DNA of 64,000 bases, from positions 1 to 64,000 of the forward strand of contig CANHGL010000006.1 in NCBI GenBank assembly GCA_947460245.1, written 5' to 3'. Position 1 is the stretch's first letter. Each line of letters opens with the position of its first letter. Below, one piece after another: positions 40,986-51,685 of this stretch. Position numbers and translations under genes: made by a program. The notes below the pieces were generated by a model. It ran no database searches and was not told the DNA's origin. It saw nothing but the letters and a program-made list of their open reading frames with translations. The stretch is from Sphingobacteriales bacterium (GTDB taxonomy: Bacteria > Bacteroidota > Bacteroidia > Chitinophagales > JADIYW01).

Positions 40986-42452
40986 ATGCTTAACCAACGC
41001 CTGTCACAGAAATTACTTCAGAAGCTATCGCCTCAGCAGATACAGCTTATGAAATTACTACAGGTGCCCACGGCTAACCTGGAACAGCGCATAAAGGAAG
41101 AATTAGAGATTAACCCGGCATTGGAAGAGAGCGCTTTGGAGTTTGCTTCAGAGAAAGAAGATCTTACGGAGCCTGAACAAATTAGAGATGAGGAAGAGGA
41201 TGGGTTTAATGAAGATGAAAACCATATAGATACTCTTGATGTGGATGATTATACGAAAGGAGAATACGAGTATAATGATGGAGATGACTTTAGAGGCAAC
41301 GAAGAGAAAAAACAACTGCCTTATGCAGTTGGAAAAACATTTCACGATTTTCTTGACGAGCAATTACATTTATTAGATCTGGACGAACAGGAATGGCAAA
41401 TTGCAGATCAGCTGATTGGTAGTATTGATGATGATGGTTATCTGCGCCGGGAACTACCGGCTATTGCAGATGATCTCGCTTTTCAGAAGAATATTGTTAC
41501 TACCGAAGCAGAGGTCTTGGAGGTGCTTAGAATCATTCAGCGTTTTGATCCCTCGGGAGTGGGAGCAAGGAATTTACAAGAATGCCTTCAAATTCAGTTA
41601 GAGCGTAAGGAGCAGAATAAAAACGTTAAGCTTGCACTGAAGATTATTACAAATCATTTCGAGGCATTTACTAAGAAACATTATGATAAGTTAGCACGGT
41701 CTCTGAGCGTAGATGAGCCAACACTGAAAGCTGCTGTCGATGTTATCTTACACCTAAATCCAAAGCCGGGGGGTGATACAGGTACTTCTTCTGTGAACCA
41801 CCAAACAATAATTCCGGATTTTACAATAGAGAATAATAATGGTGAATTAGAAGTCTTACTGAATGGGAAGAATGCCCCTGATTTAAGAATCAGTGATTCG
41901 TTTAAGGAAATGCTTACTTCCTACTCCAAGGGCAATGTAAAGGACAAGAAACAGAAAGAGGCAGTAGTATTTATTAAACAGAAAATAGACTCAGCAAAGT
42001 GGTTTATTGATGCCATAAAGCAACGTCAGCACACGCTATTTGTAACGATGCAGGCAATATTGAGTTTTCAAAAAGAATACTTTCTATCAGGTGATGAAAT
42101 GAAATTACGACCAATGATATTGAAAGATATAGCTGAAATTACAGGATTGGATATTTCTACAGTTTCGCGAGTAGCTAACAGTAAATATTGCCAAACCGAG
42201 TTTGGTATTTTTTCACTAAAACATTTTTTTTCTGAAGGATTACAAATGGAAGGAGGAGAGGAAGTGTCGACCCGCGAAGTTAAGATGATCCTGGAAGAGT
42301 TTATTAATGCGGAAGATAAATCCAAACCATTAGGAGATGAGGTTTTAATGGAGATGCTTAAACAGAAAGGGTATAATATTGCAAGACGTACGGTTGCAAA
42401 ATACAGAGAGACATTAAATATTCCTGTGGCACGACTAAGAAAAGAATTATAA
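40986..42452 (+). CDS. rpoN: RNA polymerase sigma-54 factor
   Basis: 'QRLSQKLLQKLSPQQIQLMKLLQVPTANLEQRIKEELEINPALEE', RpoN box 'ARRTVAKYRETLNIP'. Confidence 0.98.
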   Translation: MLNQRLSQKLLQKLSPQQIQLMKLLQVPTANLEQRIKEELEINPALEESALEFASEKEDLTEPEQIRDEEEDGFNEDENHIDTLDVDDYTKGEYEYNDGDDFRGNEEKKQLPYAVGKTFHDFLDEQLHLLDLDEQEWQIADQLIGSIDDDGYLRRELPAIADDLAFQKNIVTTEAEVLEVLRIIQRFDPSGVGARNLQECLQIQLERKEQNKNVKLALKIITNHFEAFTKKHYDKLARSLSVDEPTLKAAVDVILHLNPKPGGDTGTSSVNHQTIIPDFTIENNNGELEVLLNGKNAPDLRISDSFKEMLTSYSKGNVKDKKQKEAVVFIKQKIDSAKWFIDAIKQRQHTLFVTMQAILSFQKEYFLSGDEMKLRPMILKDIAEITGLDISTVSRVANSKYCQTEFGIFSLKHFFSEGLQMEGGEEVSTREVKMILEEFINAEDKSKPLGDEVLMEMLKQKGYNIARRTVAKYRETLNIPVARLRKEL

Positions 42453-42459
42453 TACTGAC

Positions 42460-43062
42460 ATGAAAATTTTTTCCAAGATATTATCTTATTGTTTTCATCC
42501 GCTTACCATACCTACGTGGATGGTCTTGCTGTTATTATATTCTAATCCATTTCTGTTCGCAGGTATGCCATCAGGGCTTGCTATTGCTATTGTTTGGGTG
42601 AACACATTTATGTTCCCCGCAATATCTATCCTTATGATGCGTAAGCTAGGTTTGGTAGACAGCATAGAAGTGCCTGATCATAAGCAGCGCATAATACCTT
42701 TAGTCGCAACTATTATATTTTATGTATGGGCATACCTTGCACTAAGAAAGACAAACTTCCCCTACTTGATGGGTGTCTTCATGATGGGAACTTTAGTCTC
42801 TATTTTTATTTCTTTCTTCATCAATGTTTTTTATAAACTTAGCCTTCATATGGTAGGTATGGGCGGGGCATTGACGGCGGTATTATTTATAATTTTATTT
42901 TCCCAGACCGATATCAGTTATATTTTCCTTGCCTTGGTGGTGCTTACAGGCGCTGTTGCCTCAGCAAGATTATATTTGGATGCACATACCTTACAGGAGG
43001 TCTATGCGGGATTTATGGTTGGAATGTTTGGGCAGGTATTGGGCTTGTTTCTCTATCAATAG
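42460..43062 (+). CDS. PAP2-like integral membrane protein
   Basis: 200 aa polytopic; 'ASARLYLDAHTLQEVYAGFMVGMFG' resembles the PAP2 C-terminal SR-x-H motif region. Confidence 0.6.
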   Translation: MKIFSKILSYCFHPLTIPTWMVLLLLYSNPFLFAGMPSGLAIAIVWVNTFMFPAISILMMRKLGLVDSIEVPDHKQRIIPLVATIIFYVWAYLALRKTNFPYLMGVFMMGTLVSIFISFFINVFYKLSLHMVGMGGALTAVLFIILFSQTDISYIFLALVVLTGAVASARLYLDAHTLQEVYAGFMVGMFGQVLGLFLYQ

Positions 43063-43143
43063 AAAGGATATTCTTGCCATTTCAAGAATCATTATACAAA
43101 TAATTAGCAGATTTATTGCAGTACCTTTGTTTTAACAGTTTAG

Positions 43144-44568
43144 GTGAGAAAGTACCTCCTACATATCTTAGTTTTAGCGAGCTCTTATGCATTAGCACAA
43201 GATTCCACAGGGTATATTAAAATCAGAAATCTTTTTATTGAAGGAAATAAAAAAACAAAAGTATTTGTTATCAGGAGAGAAATGACATTGCATGAGAATG
43301 ACTCCTTTCCCTCTAAAGATATGTTCTCTGTACTTCAGCAGAATAAACAAAACATCTTTAACCTCAATTTATTTAATGATGTAAGTGTAAATATTAAAAA
43401 TTGGGAGAATGATAGTTTAGATTTAATTACAACAGTACATGAACGATGGGTGATTGTGCCTGTACCTATTATAAAATTTGCAGACCGAAATGTTGCAGAG
43501 TGGTGGAGACAGTATCGACATGATTTTAAAAGGCTTCAGTATGGTGCTCAGTTAAACTGGGATAATTTTACCGGTAGAAATGATCGATTTTTGTTTGGAA
43601 TGAGTTTTGGTTTTGCACAAAGAATGGATATTGGGTATGTATTGCCACAATTCAATAAAGGTAAACAACAGATAGGATTCTCTGTTTTTTTGACATTATT
43701 ACGTACAAAGTATGTCGCCTATAATACCATCAATGATCAGTTGGCATTCCTCGACCTTAGTAAAAGCTGGCTGCTTAAAAAAATTGAGATTACGCCACAG
43801 ATATCTTACCGAAAAAGAATTTATAATACACATTTTATTAGTATTGGTTATGGTTATACCGCTATCAATGATTCAGTAGCAAAAGCTAATCCAGGGTATT
43901 TCTTAAATGGTGATCGTACTCAACAATACTTTAAAGTAGGGTATATATTTGAGTCAGATCACAGAGACTTTAGAACCTATGCGACCAGCGGTTGGCTCTT
44001 CTCCTTTAATTTCACCAACTATGGGCTGGGCTTCCTTAAAACGAGAATGTCTGCTACAGGAATAAAGTTTAATAAGTATTTTCAATGGAAGAAACATCCA
44101 ATATTTTCGATGGCAGGAATGTTTAAATGGCAGTTTTCTTGGCCATTTAATCAGCCTTATAACCTACAGTATACAAAGTCTTTGGGGTATGAAGAAAATG
44201 CAATCAGGGGGTATGAAGTAAATGTGTTGGACGGGCGCCATTTTTTATTGGCAAAGAACGAGTATCGTCTCCGGGTTTTCGATTTCCAAATTAAGAATAT
44301 GAAAAGGTTACAGGCCAAGAATTCAGCCATACTAAATTCTTCATTGGCTTATCTGCCATTGAAGCTTTACCTCACAGCATATTTTGATGCGGGGTATGTT
44401 TGGGATAATTACTTCATCGCCAATAATCAACTTAAGAATAAGTGGCAGTTTGGTTATGGTGTCGGTCTGAATCTGGTAACTGCTGGAGAAAAGGTCTTGC
44501 GTATTGAGTACAGCTTGAACAGATATCTGCAGAAAGGTTTATATTTACACTTCGAGCAGCCTTTGTAG
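43144..44568 (+). CDS. BamA/TamA-like (Omp85) outer membrane protein with one POTRA-like domain
   Basis: Signal peptide, 'YIKIRNLFIEGNKKTKVFVIRREMTLHENDSF' POTRA; C-terminal beta-barrel with 'EYSLNRYLQKGLYLHFEQPL'. GTG start. Confidence 0.82.
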   Translation: MRKYLLHILVLASSYALAQDSTGYIKIRNLFIEGNKKTKVFVIRREMTLHENDSFPSKDMFSVLQQNKQNIFNLNLFNDVSVNIKNWENDSLDLITTVHERWVIVPVPIIKFADRNVAEWWRQYRHDFKRLQYGAQLNWDNFTGRNDRFLFGMSFGFAQRMDIGYVLPQFNKGKQQIGFSVFLTLLRTKYVAYNTINDQLAFLDLSKSWLLKKIEITPQISYRKRIYNTHFISIGYGYTAINDSVAKANPGYFLNGDRTQQYFKVGYIFESDHRDFRTYATSGWLFSFNFTNYGLGFLKTRMSATGIKFNKYFQWKKHPIFSMAGMFKWQFSWPFNQPYNLQYTKSLGYEENAIRGYEVNVLDGRHFLLAKNEYRLRVFDFQIKNMKRLQAKNSAILNSSLAYLPLKLYLTAYFDAGYVWDNYFIANNQLKNKWQFGYGVGLNLVTAGEKVLRIEYSLNRYLQKGLYLHFEQPL

Positions 44569-44632
44569 AGATATTTTTTTGTCATAGCAGATACTAGGCA
44601 GACATAGACCATCATTAGAAAAAAGTATAGAT

Positions 44633-45511
44633 ATGACTATCGGAATATATAGCAGACTCTTTAAGGAGGAACAGCTTCCTTGTATCCTTGAGTTATTGAC
44701 TCAATTTGATAGAAAAAATATACAGGTCATGCTGTTTGAGGATTATTATAAATCCATAAAGAAATACCTGCCTAATCAAAAGATGCGCACTTTTAAGCAT
44801 GCAGAGGATGTTAAAAACTATCTTAGTTTATTGATTACATTGGGAGGAGATGGAACGCTTTTGGATACTTTGAAGCTGATAGGAGATAGTGAAATTCCCG
44901 TAGCAGGAATTAATATGGGTCGCTTGGGATTCCTGGCAGATATACATAAACAAGAGATAAAAGAGTTGACAGATGCTATAGATCAAGGTTCTTATACTAT
45001 AGAAGATAGAACCCTACTATCTGTAACATCTAATAAGCCTATTTTTGGAGATGTCAATTTCGGTTTGAATGATTTGACAATACACAAAACGGATTCTTCC
45101 TCTATGATTACGGTACATGTGTATCTAAATGGAGAATTCTTAAATTCATTTTGGGCGGATGGTCTTATTGTTGCAACCCCTACAGGATCTACGGCCTACT
45201 CTTTGAGCTGTGGCGGGCCTATTGTATTTCCATCTTCGGGGACTTTTGTTCTTACGCCGGTGGCACCACATAATCTCAACGCCAGACCTATCATCATAGC
45301 AGATGATACGGTGCTGTCTTTTGAAGTAGAATGCCGTTCCAATAACTTCCTCTGTTCCATTGATTCAAGATCTTTCAATGTTGACAATTCCTTTCAGTTG
45401 GCAGTGAGAAAGGCAAATTTTACTTTGAAATTATTGCGCCTTCCGGAGAGTTCTTACCTCAAGACATTAAGAGAAAAGTTATCCTGGGGTGAGGACACCA
45501 GAAATTCCTAA
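44633..45511 (+). CDS. nadK: NAD kinase
   Basis: 'LLITLGGDGTLLDTLKLIGDSEIPVAGINMGRLGFLADI', 'NDLTIHKTDSSSMITVHVYLNGEFLNSFWADGLIVATPTGSTAYSLSCGGPIV'. Confidence 0.97.
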   Translation: MTIGIYSRLFKEEQLPCILELLTQFDRKNIQVMLFEDYYKSIKKYLPNQKMRTFKHAEDVKNYLSLLITLGGDGTLLDTLKLIGDSEIPVAGINMGRLGFLADIHKQEIKELTDAIDQGSYTIEDRTLLSVTSNKPIFGDVNFGLNDLTIHKTDSSSMITVHVYLNGEFLNSFWADGLIVATPTGSTAYSLSCGGPIVFPSSGTFVLTPVAPHNLNARPIIIADDTVLSFEVECRSNNFLCSIDSRSFNVDNSFQLAVRKANFTLKLLRLPESSYLKTLREKLSWGEDTRNS

Positions 45512-45532
45512 TACGTAAACTAGTATTGATAT

Positions 45533-47428
45533 ATGTGCGGTATAGCAGGGGCTTATTCTTTTAAAAATAAAATTGTAGAAAAAGAATGGCTGCAGCAAGT
45601 TGCGCATGCTATGAACAGACGTGGCCCGGACAATCAAAACGCCGTTACTATTGGTAAATCATCACTTGTACACGCCCGGTTGTCTATTATTGATACTTCA
45701 GAAAGTGCAAACCATCCTATTTATGATGAAAGCGGACGGTATGCGATTATTTTGAATGGAGAGATATTTAATTATCTATCTATTCGAAAGGAGTTGGAGC
45801 AAAGGGGGGTTATGTTTAAGACCCATTCTGATACAGAGGTTTTATTATACGCATTTATACATTTTGGCAAAGACTGTCTGCAAAAACTTAATGGCTTCTT
45901 TGCTTTTGCTATTCACGATCAACAGAAAGATCAGCTCTTTATAGCCTGTGATCGTTTCGGCATAAAGCCACTCTATTACTACCAAGAGGATGATTTCTTA
46001 TTTTTTGCCTCTGAGCTAAAGGCCTTAATGAAATTTCCCGTACCCAGAGCAATAGACTGGAGTGCTGTAGCATTATATTTCCAGCTTAATTATATTCCTG
46101 GCAAGAATGCAATCTTTAAAAATGTGCGCAGGCTGGAGCCTGGTAGTTTCATGATAGTAGGTGATACACCTATGCAGCTACATAAATGGTATGAAATACC
46201 CTATCAATCTGTTACTGCGGAAAATAATTCATTGACCTATTCCGAACAAAAGAAGAAACTCGTGGAGTTGATGGATGATGCTGTTCGCTTACGCCTGATT
46301 GCAGATGTACCTGTTGGTGCATTTCTAAGCGGAGGGATTGATTCTTCTGTTGTTACCGCAATGGCTGCCCGCCATACTGAGCATCTCAATACTTTTTCTA
46401 TTGGGTTCAAAGACGATGCTTTCTTTGATGAGACTCCTTATGCTAACTTGGTGGCCAAACATTTTAAAACGAATCATACGGTTTTTAAATTAAGTAATGA
46501 TGATTTATTAGAAAGTTTGCAGGAGCTTCTGGAATATAGTGATGAGCCCTTCGCAGATTCCTCTGCATTGTTGGTGAATACACTCTCCAGGTTGACTAGG
46601 CAACATGTAACTGTAGCGCTTTCCGGAGATGGAGGAGACGAACTCTTCGCAGGCTATAACAAACATTACGGTGAGTTTCAAATGCGAAATAAGAATTGGA
46701 AGGCTAATTTAATTCATCGTCTTCAGCCGTTATGGGGGGTATTGCCCAAGTCCAGGAGTGGCAAGTTCAGTAACAGGATTCGCCAGTTAGAAAGGTTTAG
46801 TGCTGGAATGGATTTATCTCCTGCCGAACGATGGTGGCAGTGGTGTTGTATCAACAATCTTTCTTATGTAGATACATTATTAAATGGAAAGACAGCGGAT
46901 GTGATGGTAGATATTATTGCGGCAAGACAGCATTTTTCATCGGCGGTTCATTTTGATGGAACTTTAAATGATTGTCTGCTGGCAGATGTTGGTATGGTAT
47001 TGCCCTATGATATGTTGGTAAAGGTAGATAGGATGAGTATGCGCAATTCTCTGGAGGTGCGGGTGCCTTTTCTGGATTATCGCATTGTGGAATTTGCATT
47101 CTCACTTCCGGTATCGAGTAAAATTGATGGCCACCTAAAAAAGAAGATAGTTCAGGATGCGTTTAGAGACATATTACCTAAAGCGCTTTATAACAGGCCG
47201 AAGAAGGGTTTTGAAGTACCTTTGTTGCAATGGTTTAGGGGAGATTTAAGAGATAAGATAATGAAGGATTGGTTAGCAGATGAGTATATTATTGAGCAAG
47301 GAATCTTTAATTTGCAACACATTCAACAATTAAAAAAGCAATTATTCTCTAATGATCCGGGTGATGTGCAAGCACAGATTTGGGCATTGATTGTATTCCA
47401 GAATTTTTGGAGAAAATATATGGACTAG
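45533..47428 (+). CDS. asnB: Asparagine synthase (glutamine-hydrolyzing)
   Basis: N-terminal Cys2 'MCGIAGAYSF', 'RLSIIDTSESANHPI', 'VGAFLSGGIDSSVVTAMA'. Confidence 0.96.
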   Translation: MCGIAGAYSFKNKIVEKEWLQQVAHAMNRRGPDNQNAVTIGKSSLVHARLSIIDTSESANHPIYDESGRYAIILNGEIFNYLSIRKELEQRGVMFKTHSDTEVLLYAFIHFGKDCLQKLNGFFAFAIHDQQKDQLFIACDRFGIKPLYYYQEDDFLFFASELKALMKFPVPRAIDWSAVALYFQLNYIPGKNAIFKNVRRLEPGSFMIVGDTPMQLHKWYEIPYQSVTAENNSLTYSEQKKKLVELMDDAVRLRLIADVPVGAFLSGGIDSSVVTAMAARHTEHLNTFSIGFKDDAFFDETPYANLVAKHFKTNHTVFKLSNDDLLESLQELLEYSDEPFADSSALLVNTLSRLTRQHVTVALSGDGGDELFAGYNKHYGEFQMRNKNWKANLIHRLQPLWGVLPKSRSGKFSNRIRQLERFSAGMDLSPAERWWQWCCINNLSYVDTLLNGKTADVMVDIIAARQHFSSAVHFDGTLNDCLLADVGMVLPYDMLVKVDRMSMRNSLEVRVPFLDYRIVEFAFSLPVSSKIDGHLKKKIVQDAFRDILPKALYNRPKKGFEVPLLQWFRGDLRDKIMKDWLADEYIIEQGIFNLQHIQQLKKQLFSNDPGDVQAQIWALIVFQNFWRKYMD

Positions 47429-47441
47429 TAAATATTAAGCA

Positions 47442-48569
47442 TTGAACAAGCGTCTACATATAGCTATTGTTGCCAATACAGCCTTTAACTTGTATAACTT
47501 CCGTCTTGGTTTACTCAAGATGTTAATAGAGGAGGGCCACCACGTATTTGCTATAGCTCCTGCAGACGGATATGAACAGCTATTATTGAAAGAGGGTATT
47601 CAGTTTATACCCTTACAACATTTATCTCGTAAAGGCACTAATCCCTTTGAAGATATCCAATTGATAAACGAATTGCGAAAGCTATATAAGACACATCAGC
47701 TAGATGTTGTTTTGCAGTATACCATAAAACCAAATATCTATGGTGCTCTGGCTACTTGGTTTACAAAAACTAAAGCAATTTGTACAGTTACCGGATTAGG
47801 CTATACCTTTTTAAATAAAAGTTTAGCCTCTTCTGTTGCGCGCTATTTATATCGCTTAGCATTCACATCTGCACATAAGATTTTATTTCAGAACGAAGAC
47901 GATCTGAAAGTTTTTGTAGAAAATGGATTAGTCAAAAAATCAAAGACGCTCATTGTCCCTGGGTCCGGCATTGATATTAAGCAATTTAATCCTGACTTTT
48001 GTAAGGAAGATAAAAGCAATCAGATTACTCGTTTCTTGATGATAGGTAGATTATTAAAAGATAAGGGAGTTTATGAGTATATAAATGCCGCAAAGATTAT
48101 TCTTAGTCGTTATAATTCTGTAGAGTTCCATTTGTTAGGAGATATCGATGATGAAAATCCTGCGGCAATAAAACAGGAAGAATTACAACAGTGGATCAAA
48201 GCGGGAATAATTCATTATCACCCACATGCATTGGATATTCGACTACATATTTGTTTAGCAGATTGTATTGTACTACCATCCTATAGGGAAGGTCTTCCAC
48301 GCGTAATACTGGAAGGTATGGCTATGGGTAAGCCTTGTATTACTTCAGATGTTCCTGGATGTAGAGATGCTGTTGTGGATGGGCAGCAAGGCTTTCTATG
48401 CAAATCTAAGGATAGTGAAGCTTTGGTTTCGGCATGCACGAGGTTCTTAGAGGCAGATGAGATATATATAAACAAACTATGTGTAAGTGCAAGAAAACGT
48501 GTAGAAGAAAAATTCTCAAAAGAGACCATAAATGCTATCTATAGTCAGCTTCTAAAAAAGCTAAATTGA
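47442..48569 (+). CDS. Family 4 glycosyltransferase
   Basis: 'FLMIGRLLKDKGVYEYINAAKII', 'CIVLPSYREGLPRVILEGMAMGKPCITSDVPGCRDAV'. Confidence 0.93.
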   Translation: MNKRLHIAIVANTAFNLYNFRLGLLKMLIEEGHHVFAIAPADGYEQLLLKEGIQFIPLQHLSRKGTNPFEDIQLINELRKLYKTHQLDVVLQYTIKPNIYGALATWFTKTKAICTVTGLGYTFLNKSLASSVARYLYRLAFTSAHKILFQNEDDLKVFVENGLVKKSKTLIVPGSGIDIKQFNPDFCKEDKSNQITRFLMIGRLLKDKGVYEYINAAKIILSRYNSVEFHLLGDIDDENPAAIKQEELQQWIKAGIIHYHPHALDIRLHICLADCIVLPSYREGLPRVILEGMAMGKPCITSDVPGCRDAVVDGQQGFLCKSKDSEALVSACTRFLEADEIYINKLCVSARKRVEEKFSKETINAIYSQLLKKLN

Positions 48570-48580
48570 ATTGTTAATAG

Positions 48581-48612
48581 TTTGAAAAATATTTTTTATC
48601 TTGTTATATCTG
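48581..48612 (+). promoter_or_regulatory. Bacteroidota promoter TTTG-N20-TATATCTG before the MraY/WecA-like gene
   Basis: TTTG at 48581-48584, 20-nt spacer, TATATCTG at 48605-48612 (7/8 to TAnnTTTG), ATG at 48620. Confidence 0.5.
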
Positions 48613-48619
48613 AAAGGGT

Positions 48620-49762
48620 ATGAATAATAATTATATACTATTAGTTTCCGCTTTTTTCTCCTCGCTAATACTTACATACGCGTTTATTCCTTCTATTATT
48701 AAAGTTGCAAAAATTAAGCAGCTCTTTGATGAAGAAGATCTAAGGACGTCGCATGAAGGTGTTGTTCCAACACTAGGAGGTGTAGCAATATTTGCGGGGT
48801 TTATTATTGGATTCTGTCTTTTTGCAACATTCGCGCATACTCAATCTAATTTAACTGGGGTATATGAAATAAAATATATCCTTGCTGCAATGTGTTTTAT
48901 GTTTATGCTGGGAGCTAAGGATGATATTGTAGAATTGGTGCATACGAAGAAGTTTATTGGTCAGATTTTTGCAGCATGTATGATAGTGTTATTAGGCGAT
49001 ATCAGGATTACCAGTTTGTACGGGTTATTTGGAATCTCACAAATTAGTTATCTGTTTAGTGTACTACTCACTATTACAACTATAATATTTATTATGAATG
49101 CTTTTAATATCATTGATGGTATTAATACGCTCGCTGCTAGTGTTGGGATATTATCATTAATAGCATTTGGCTCCTGGTTTTATTATTATGGCTTCTTGGA
49201 CTATGCCATCATGGCTATGGCTATGACAGGAGCCTTATTTGCCTTTTTCAGATTTAACTACACCCCTGCCCGAATATTTATGGGCGATTCAGGGAGTTTA
49301 ACTATCGGGTTATTGATGTCAGTATTGGCTATTCAATTTATAGAGAAGAATGAAGTAGAATTACTAAGAGGCGCGACAGCAAGAATACATATTATAGCTG
49401 CTCCGGCAATGGCAGTAGCCGTTTTGATTATTCCATTATTTGATACTTTACGAGTTTTTGCGCTTAGGACGCAGAAAAAAAAATCCCCTTTTCTCGCAGA
49501 CAGAAATCATATACATCATCGAATCATTGATCTCGGATTTTCTCATATTCAGGCCACAGCATTACTAATCTTAGTAAATGTGCTGATCGTCATCCTTAGC
49601 TATTTGCTCCAATCTTTGGGTAATTTTTATTTGATGCTCTTACAGCTATTTGTATGTATGCTTCTTACATATTTGCTTTTCTCTATCCGATTGAAGAAGT
49701 TTATCACGGCGCGCAAGGATGAGAATACAACTCAGCTTTCTTTGGAAATGGAGATAGAATAA
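48620..49762 (+). CDS. MraY/WecA-like undecaprenyl-phosphate glycosyl-1-phosphate transferase
   Basis: 'VPTLGGVAIFAGFIIG', 'GAKDDIVELVHTKKFIGQI', 'FNIIDGINTLAASVG', 'RIFMGDSGSLTIGLLMSVLAI', 'DRNHIHHRIIDLG'. Confidence 0.95.
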   Translation: MNNNYILLVSAFFSSLILTYAFIPSIIKVAKIKQLFDEEDLRTSHEGVVPTLGGVAIFAGFIIGFCLFATFAHTQSNLTGVYEIKYILAAMCFMFMLGAKDDIVELVHTKKFIGQIFAACMIVLLGDIRITSLYGLFGISQISYLFSVLLTITTIIFIMNAFNIIDGINTLAASVGILSLIAFGSWFYYYGFLDYAIMAMAMTGALFAFFRFNYTPARIFMGDSGSLTIGLLMSVLAIQFIEKNEVELLRGATARIHIIAAPAMAVAVLIIPLFDTLRVFALRTQKKKSPFLADRNHIHHRIIDLGFSHIQATALLILVNVLIVILSYLLQSLGNFYLMLLQLFVCMLLTYLLFSIRLKKFITARKDENTTQLSLEMEIE

Positions 49763-49769
49763 AATGCTT

Positions 49770-50411
49770 CTAAATTTCAATTTTGTGCTGTGTAATAATG
49801 GTACAAAGTTCACTCACCATCATTGCAGTTGCGCCCCATAATACTTTTCCATTAAGATCATAGTATGGAGCATTTAGTGTGAGTCCTAAAGCACTCTGAA
49901 TGGGTTTCTCTTTAAGGATATATGGATCGAAAAAAGTATGCACAGGTATCTCTAAGATACCGGCAACCTCTTTCTCTTCCCGAATAATCTTAGGCGCTTC
50001 ATTTATTATCCCTACATAGGGGAAGACAAGAAAGTTGCTTGCAAAAACAAATACTTCTGTGAGTGAGCCGGCCACTTTGATTACTTCATGACCTATGCCG
50101 ACTTCTTCCTTTGTTTCCCGTAAAGCCGCGGATAAACTGTTCGCATCTGTTGCATCTATCTTTCCACCTGGAAATGCAAGTTGTCCGCTATGCACACCTT
50201 CATAAACAGGTCGTTCAATTAATAATAAGTGTGGGATGTTTTCTATGGGATAAATTAGTGCCATTACCGCACCTTTTCGGGTGCTCAACAATTGTGGAGG
50301 TTGAATATGTTTATTGATCTTTAAATAAGGCATCAGCTGCTTATGAGCAGATTTACCCGGTAAAGGGTGCTTAAAGGCCTCTAGTAACTCTTCAGAAAAT
50401 TTCTCAAACAT
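49770..50411 (-). CDS. NUDIX hydrolase (CoA pyrophosphatase-like)
   Basis: Nudix box 'GGKIDATDANSLSAALRETKEEVGIG', upstream 'HSGQLAFPGGK'. Confidence 0.93.
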   Translation of the reverse strand: MFEKFSEELLEAFKHPLPGKSAHKQLMPYLKINKHIQPPQLLSTRKGAVMALIYPIENIPHLLLIERPVYEGVHSGQLAFPGGKIDATDANSLSAALRETKEEVGIGHEVIKVAGSLTEVFVFASNFLVFPYVGIINEAPKIIREEKEVAGILEIPVHTFFDPYILKEKPIQSALGLTLNAPYYDLNGKVLWGATAMMVSELCTIITQHKIEI

Positions 50412-50559
50412 TCCTTAAATTTAAGAATTAATGCTTCTTTTGTTTTTATAACGTTCTGATTTGAACATTAAGTGAATAATATGATTAATATCAGTGAATC
50501 ATTAAATAGTAATTTCACATAAATTCCATAAATTTAGTCATCTCTATCAGATACGTATC

Positions 50560-51621
50560 ATGAAAAAACTCGTTTCAATTTTTACAATCAGTATTTTGCT
50601 GTTTGGTTGCAAGAAATCAACCGAAAATTCTCAGGAACCACTGTCAAGAATTGCCTTTGGCTCTTGCTGTGAGCAGTTCATTGCCGATAAGTCCATATAC
50701 AGTAGGATATTGGAAAAGAATCCGCAACTATACATTGCCGGTGGTGATAATATTTATGGCGACTTTTTTGCTTTAGCTCCAGGTACACCAGACTATATTC
50801 AGGGTGCTTATAACCAGTTAGCCGGGGATGCTTATTGGAAAACATTTAGAGCAAGTGTTCCTATTATAGCAACATGGGATGATCACGATACAGGCGATAA
50901 TGACGGTACCTCCACAGGTCCGGTAATTGGAGTAGCTAAGGATTTATTCTTTAAATTCTGGGATATACCTGCAGATGCTCCAAGGCATAATAGACCTGAT
51001 GGCGGTATATATGATGCTTGTTATTATGGGGATGATGCCCACAGGGTACAGATTATATTGCTAGATCTTCGTTGGAATCACACACCGTATAAAGAAACGC
51101 AGCGTCCTGCCTTAAATCATGATACATTGATGAGCCCGGATGCAACGATGTTGGGTGCAGCACAATGGGCATGGTTGGAAGCAGAGTTGAAAAAGCCTGC
51201 AAAGGTTAGAATTATAATGTCTTCTTTGCAATTTAATTGTTTCTATAATGGAGGAGAGAATTGGGCAGTACTTCCATTGGAGAAACAGAAAATGCTCGAC
51301 CTAATTAAGAGTACTGGGGCTAATGGGTTATTTTTTATCAGTGGTGATGTACATTTCGCAGAGTTTACGAAAACTCAACCAGCAGGGATGTATCCAATTT
51401 ATGAATTTACTTCAAGTGGCATTTCACATCATGAGGATAGGGTGCCTAATACTAATGATGCTATCAGAATTGGTGATGGATGGCAATATGTTAACTTTGG
51501 ATTATTAACAATAGACTGGAATGTCTCGCCTGTTACTATAAAAGCAGAGATATTCGGAAATACGACGCCATTGGATGCCAAGGTATCACACACCGTTACG
51601 TTAGATGAATTAAAATTCTAA
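50560..51621 (+). CDS. PhoD-like alkaline phosphatase family lipoprotein
   Basis: Lipobox 'LLFGCKKS'; 'RIAFGSCCEQ', 'YIAGGDNIYGD', 'IATWDDHDTGDNDG', 'FFISGDVHFAEFT'. Confidence 0.88.
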   Translation: MKKLVSIFTISILLFGCKKSTENSQEPLSRIAFGSCCEQFIADKSIYSRILEKNPQLYIAGGDNIYGDFFALAPGTPDYIQGAYNQLAGDAYWKTFRASVPIIATWDDHDTGDNDGTSTGPVIGVAKDLFFKFWDIPADAPRHNRPDGGIYDACYYGDDAHRVQIILLDLRWNHTPYKETQRPALNHDTLMSPDATMLGAAQWAWLEAELKKPAKVRIIMSSLQFNCFYNGGENWAVLPLEKQKMLDLIKSTGANGLFFISGDVHFAEFTKTQPAGMYPIYEFTSSGISHHEDRVPNTNDAIRIGDGWQYVNFGLLTIDWNVSPVTIKAEIFGNTTPLDAKVSHTVTLDELKF

Positions 51622-51644
51622 CTTATTTATCATCTTATAAACTT

Positions 51645-51674
51645 AAAAGAGGCAGTTTTGTGCCTCTTTTTTTT
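51645..51674 (+). terminator. Rho-independent terminator after the PhoD-like gene
   Basis: AAAAGAGGCA-GTTTTG-TGCCTCTTTTTTTT: perfect 10-bp stem plus U tract. Confidence 0.93.
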
Positions 51675-51681
51675 ATTTTTG
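51674..51681 (+). promoter_or_regulatory. -7-like box TATTTTTG immediately before pheS
   Basis: Exact TAnnTTTG ending 4 nt before the pheS ATG (51686). Confidence 0.45.
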
Positions 51682-51685
51682 AGCT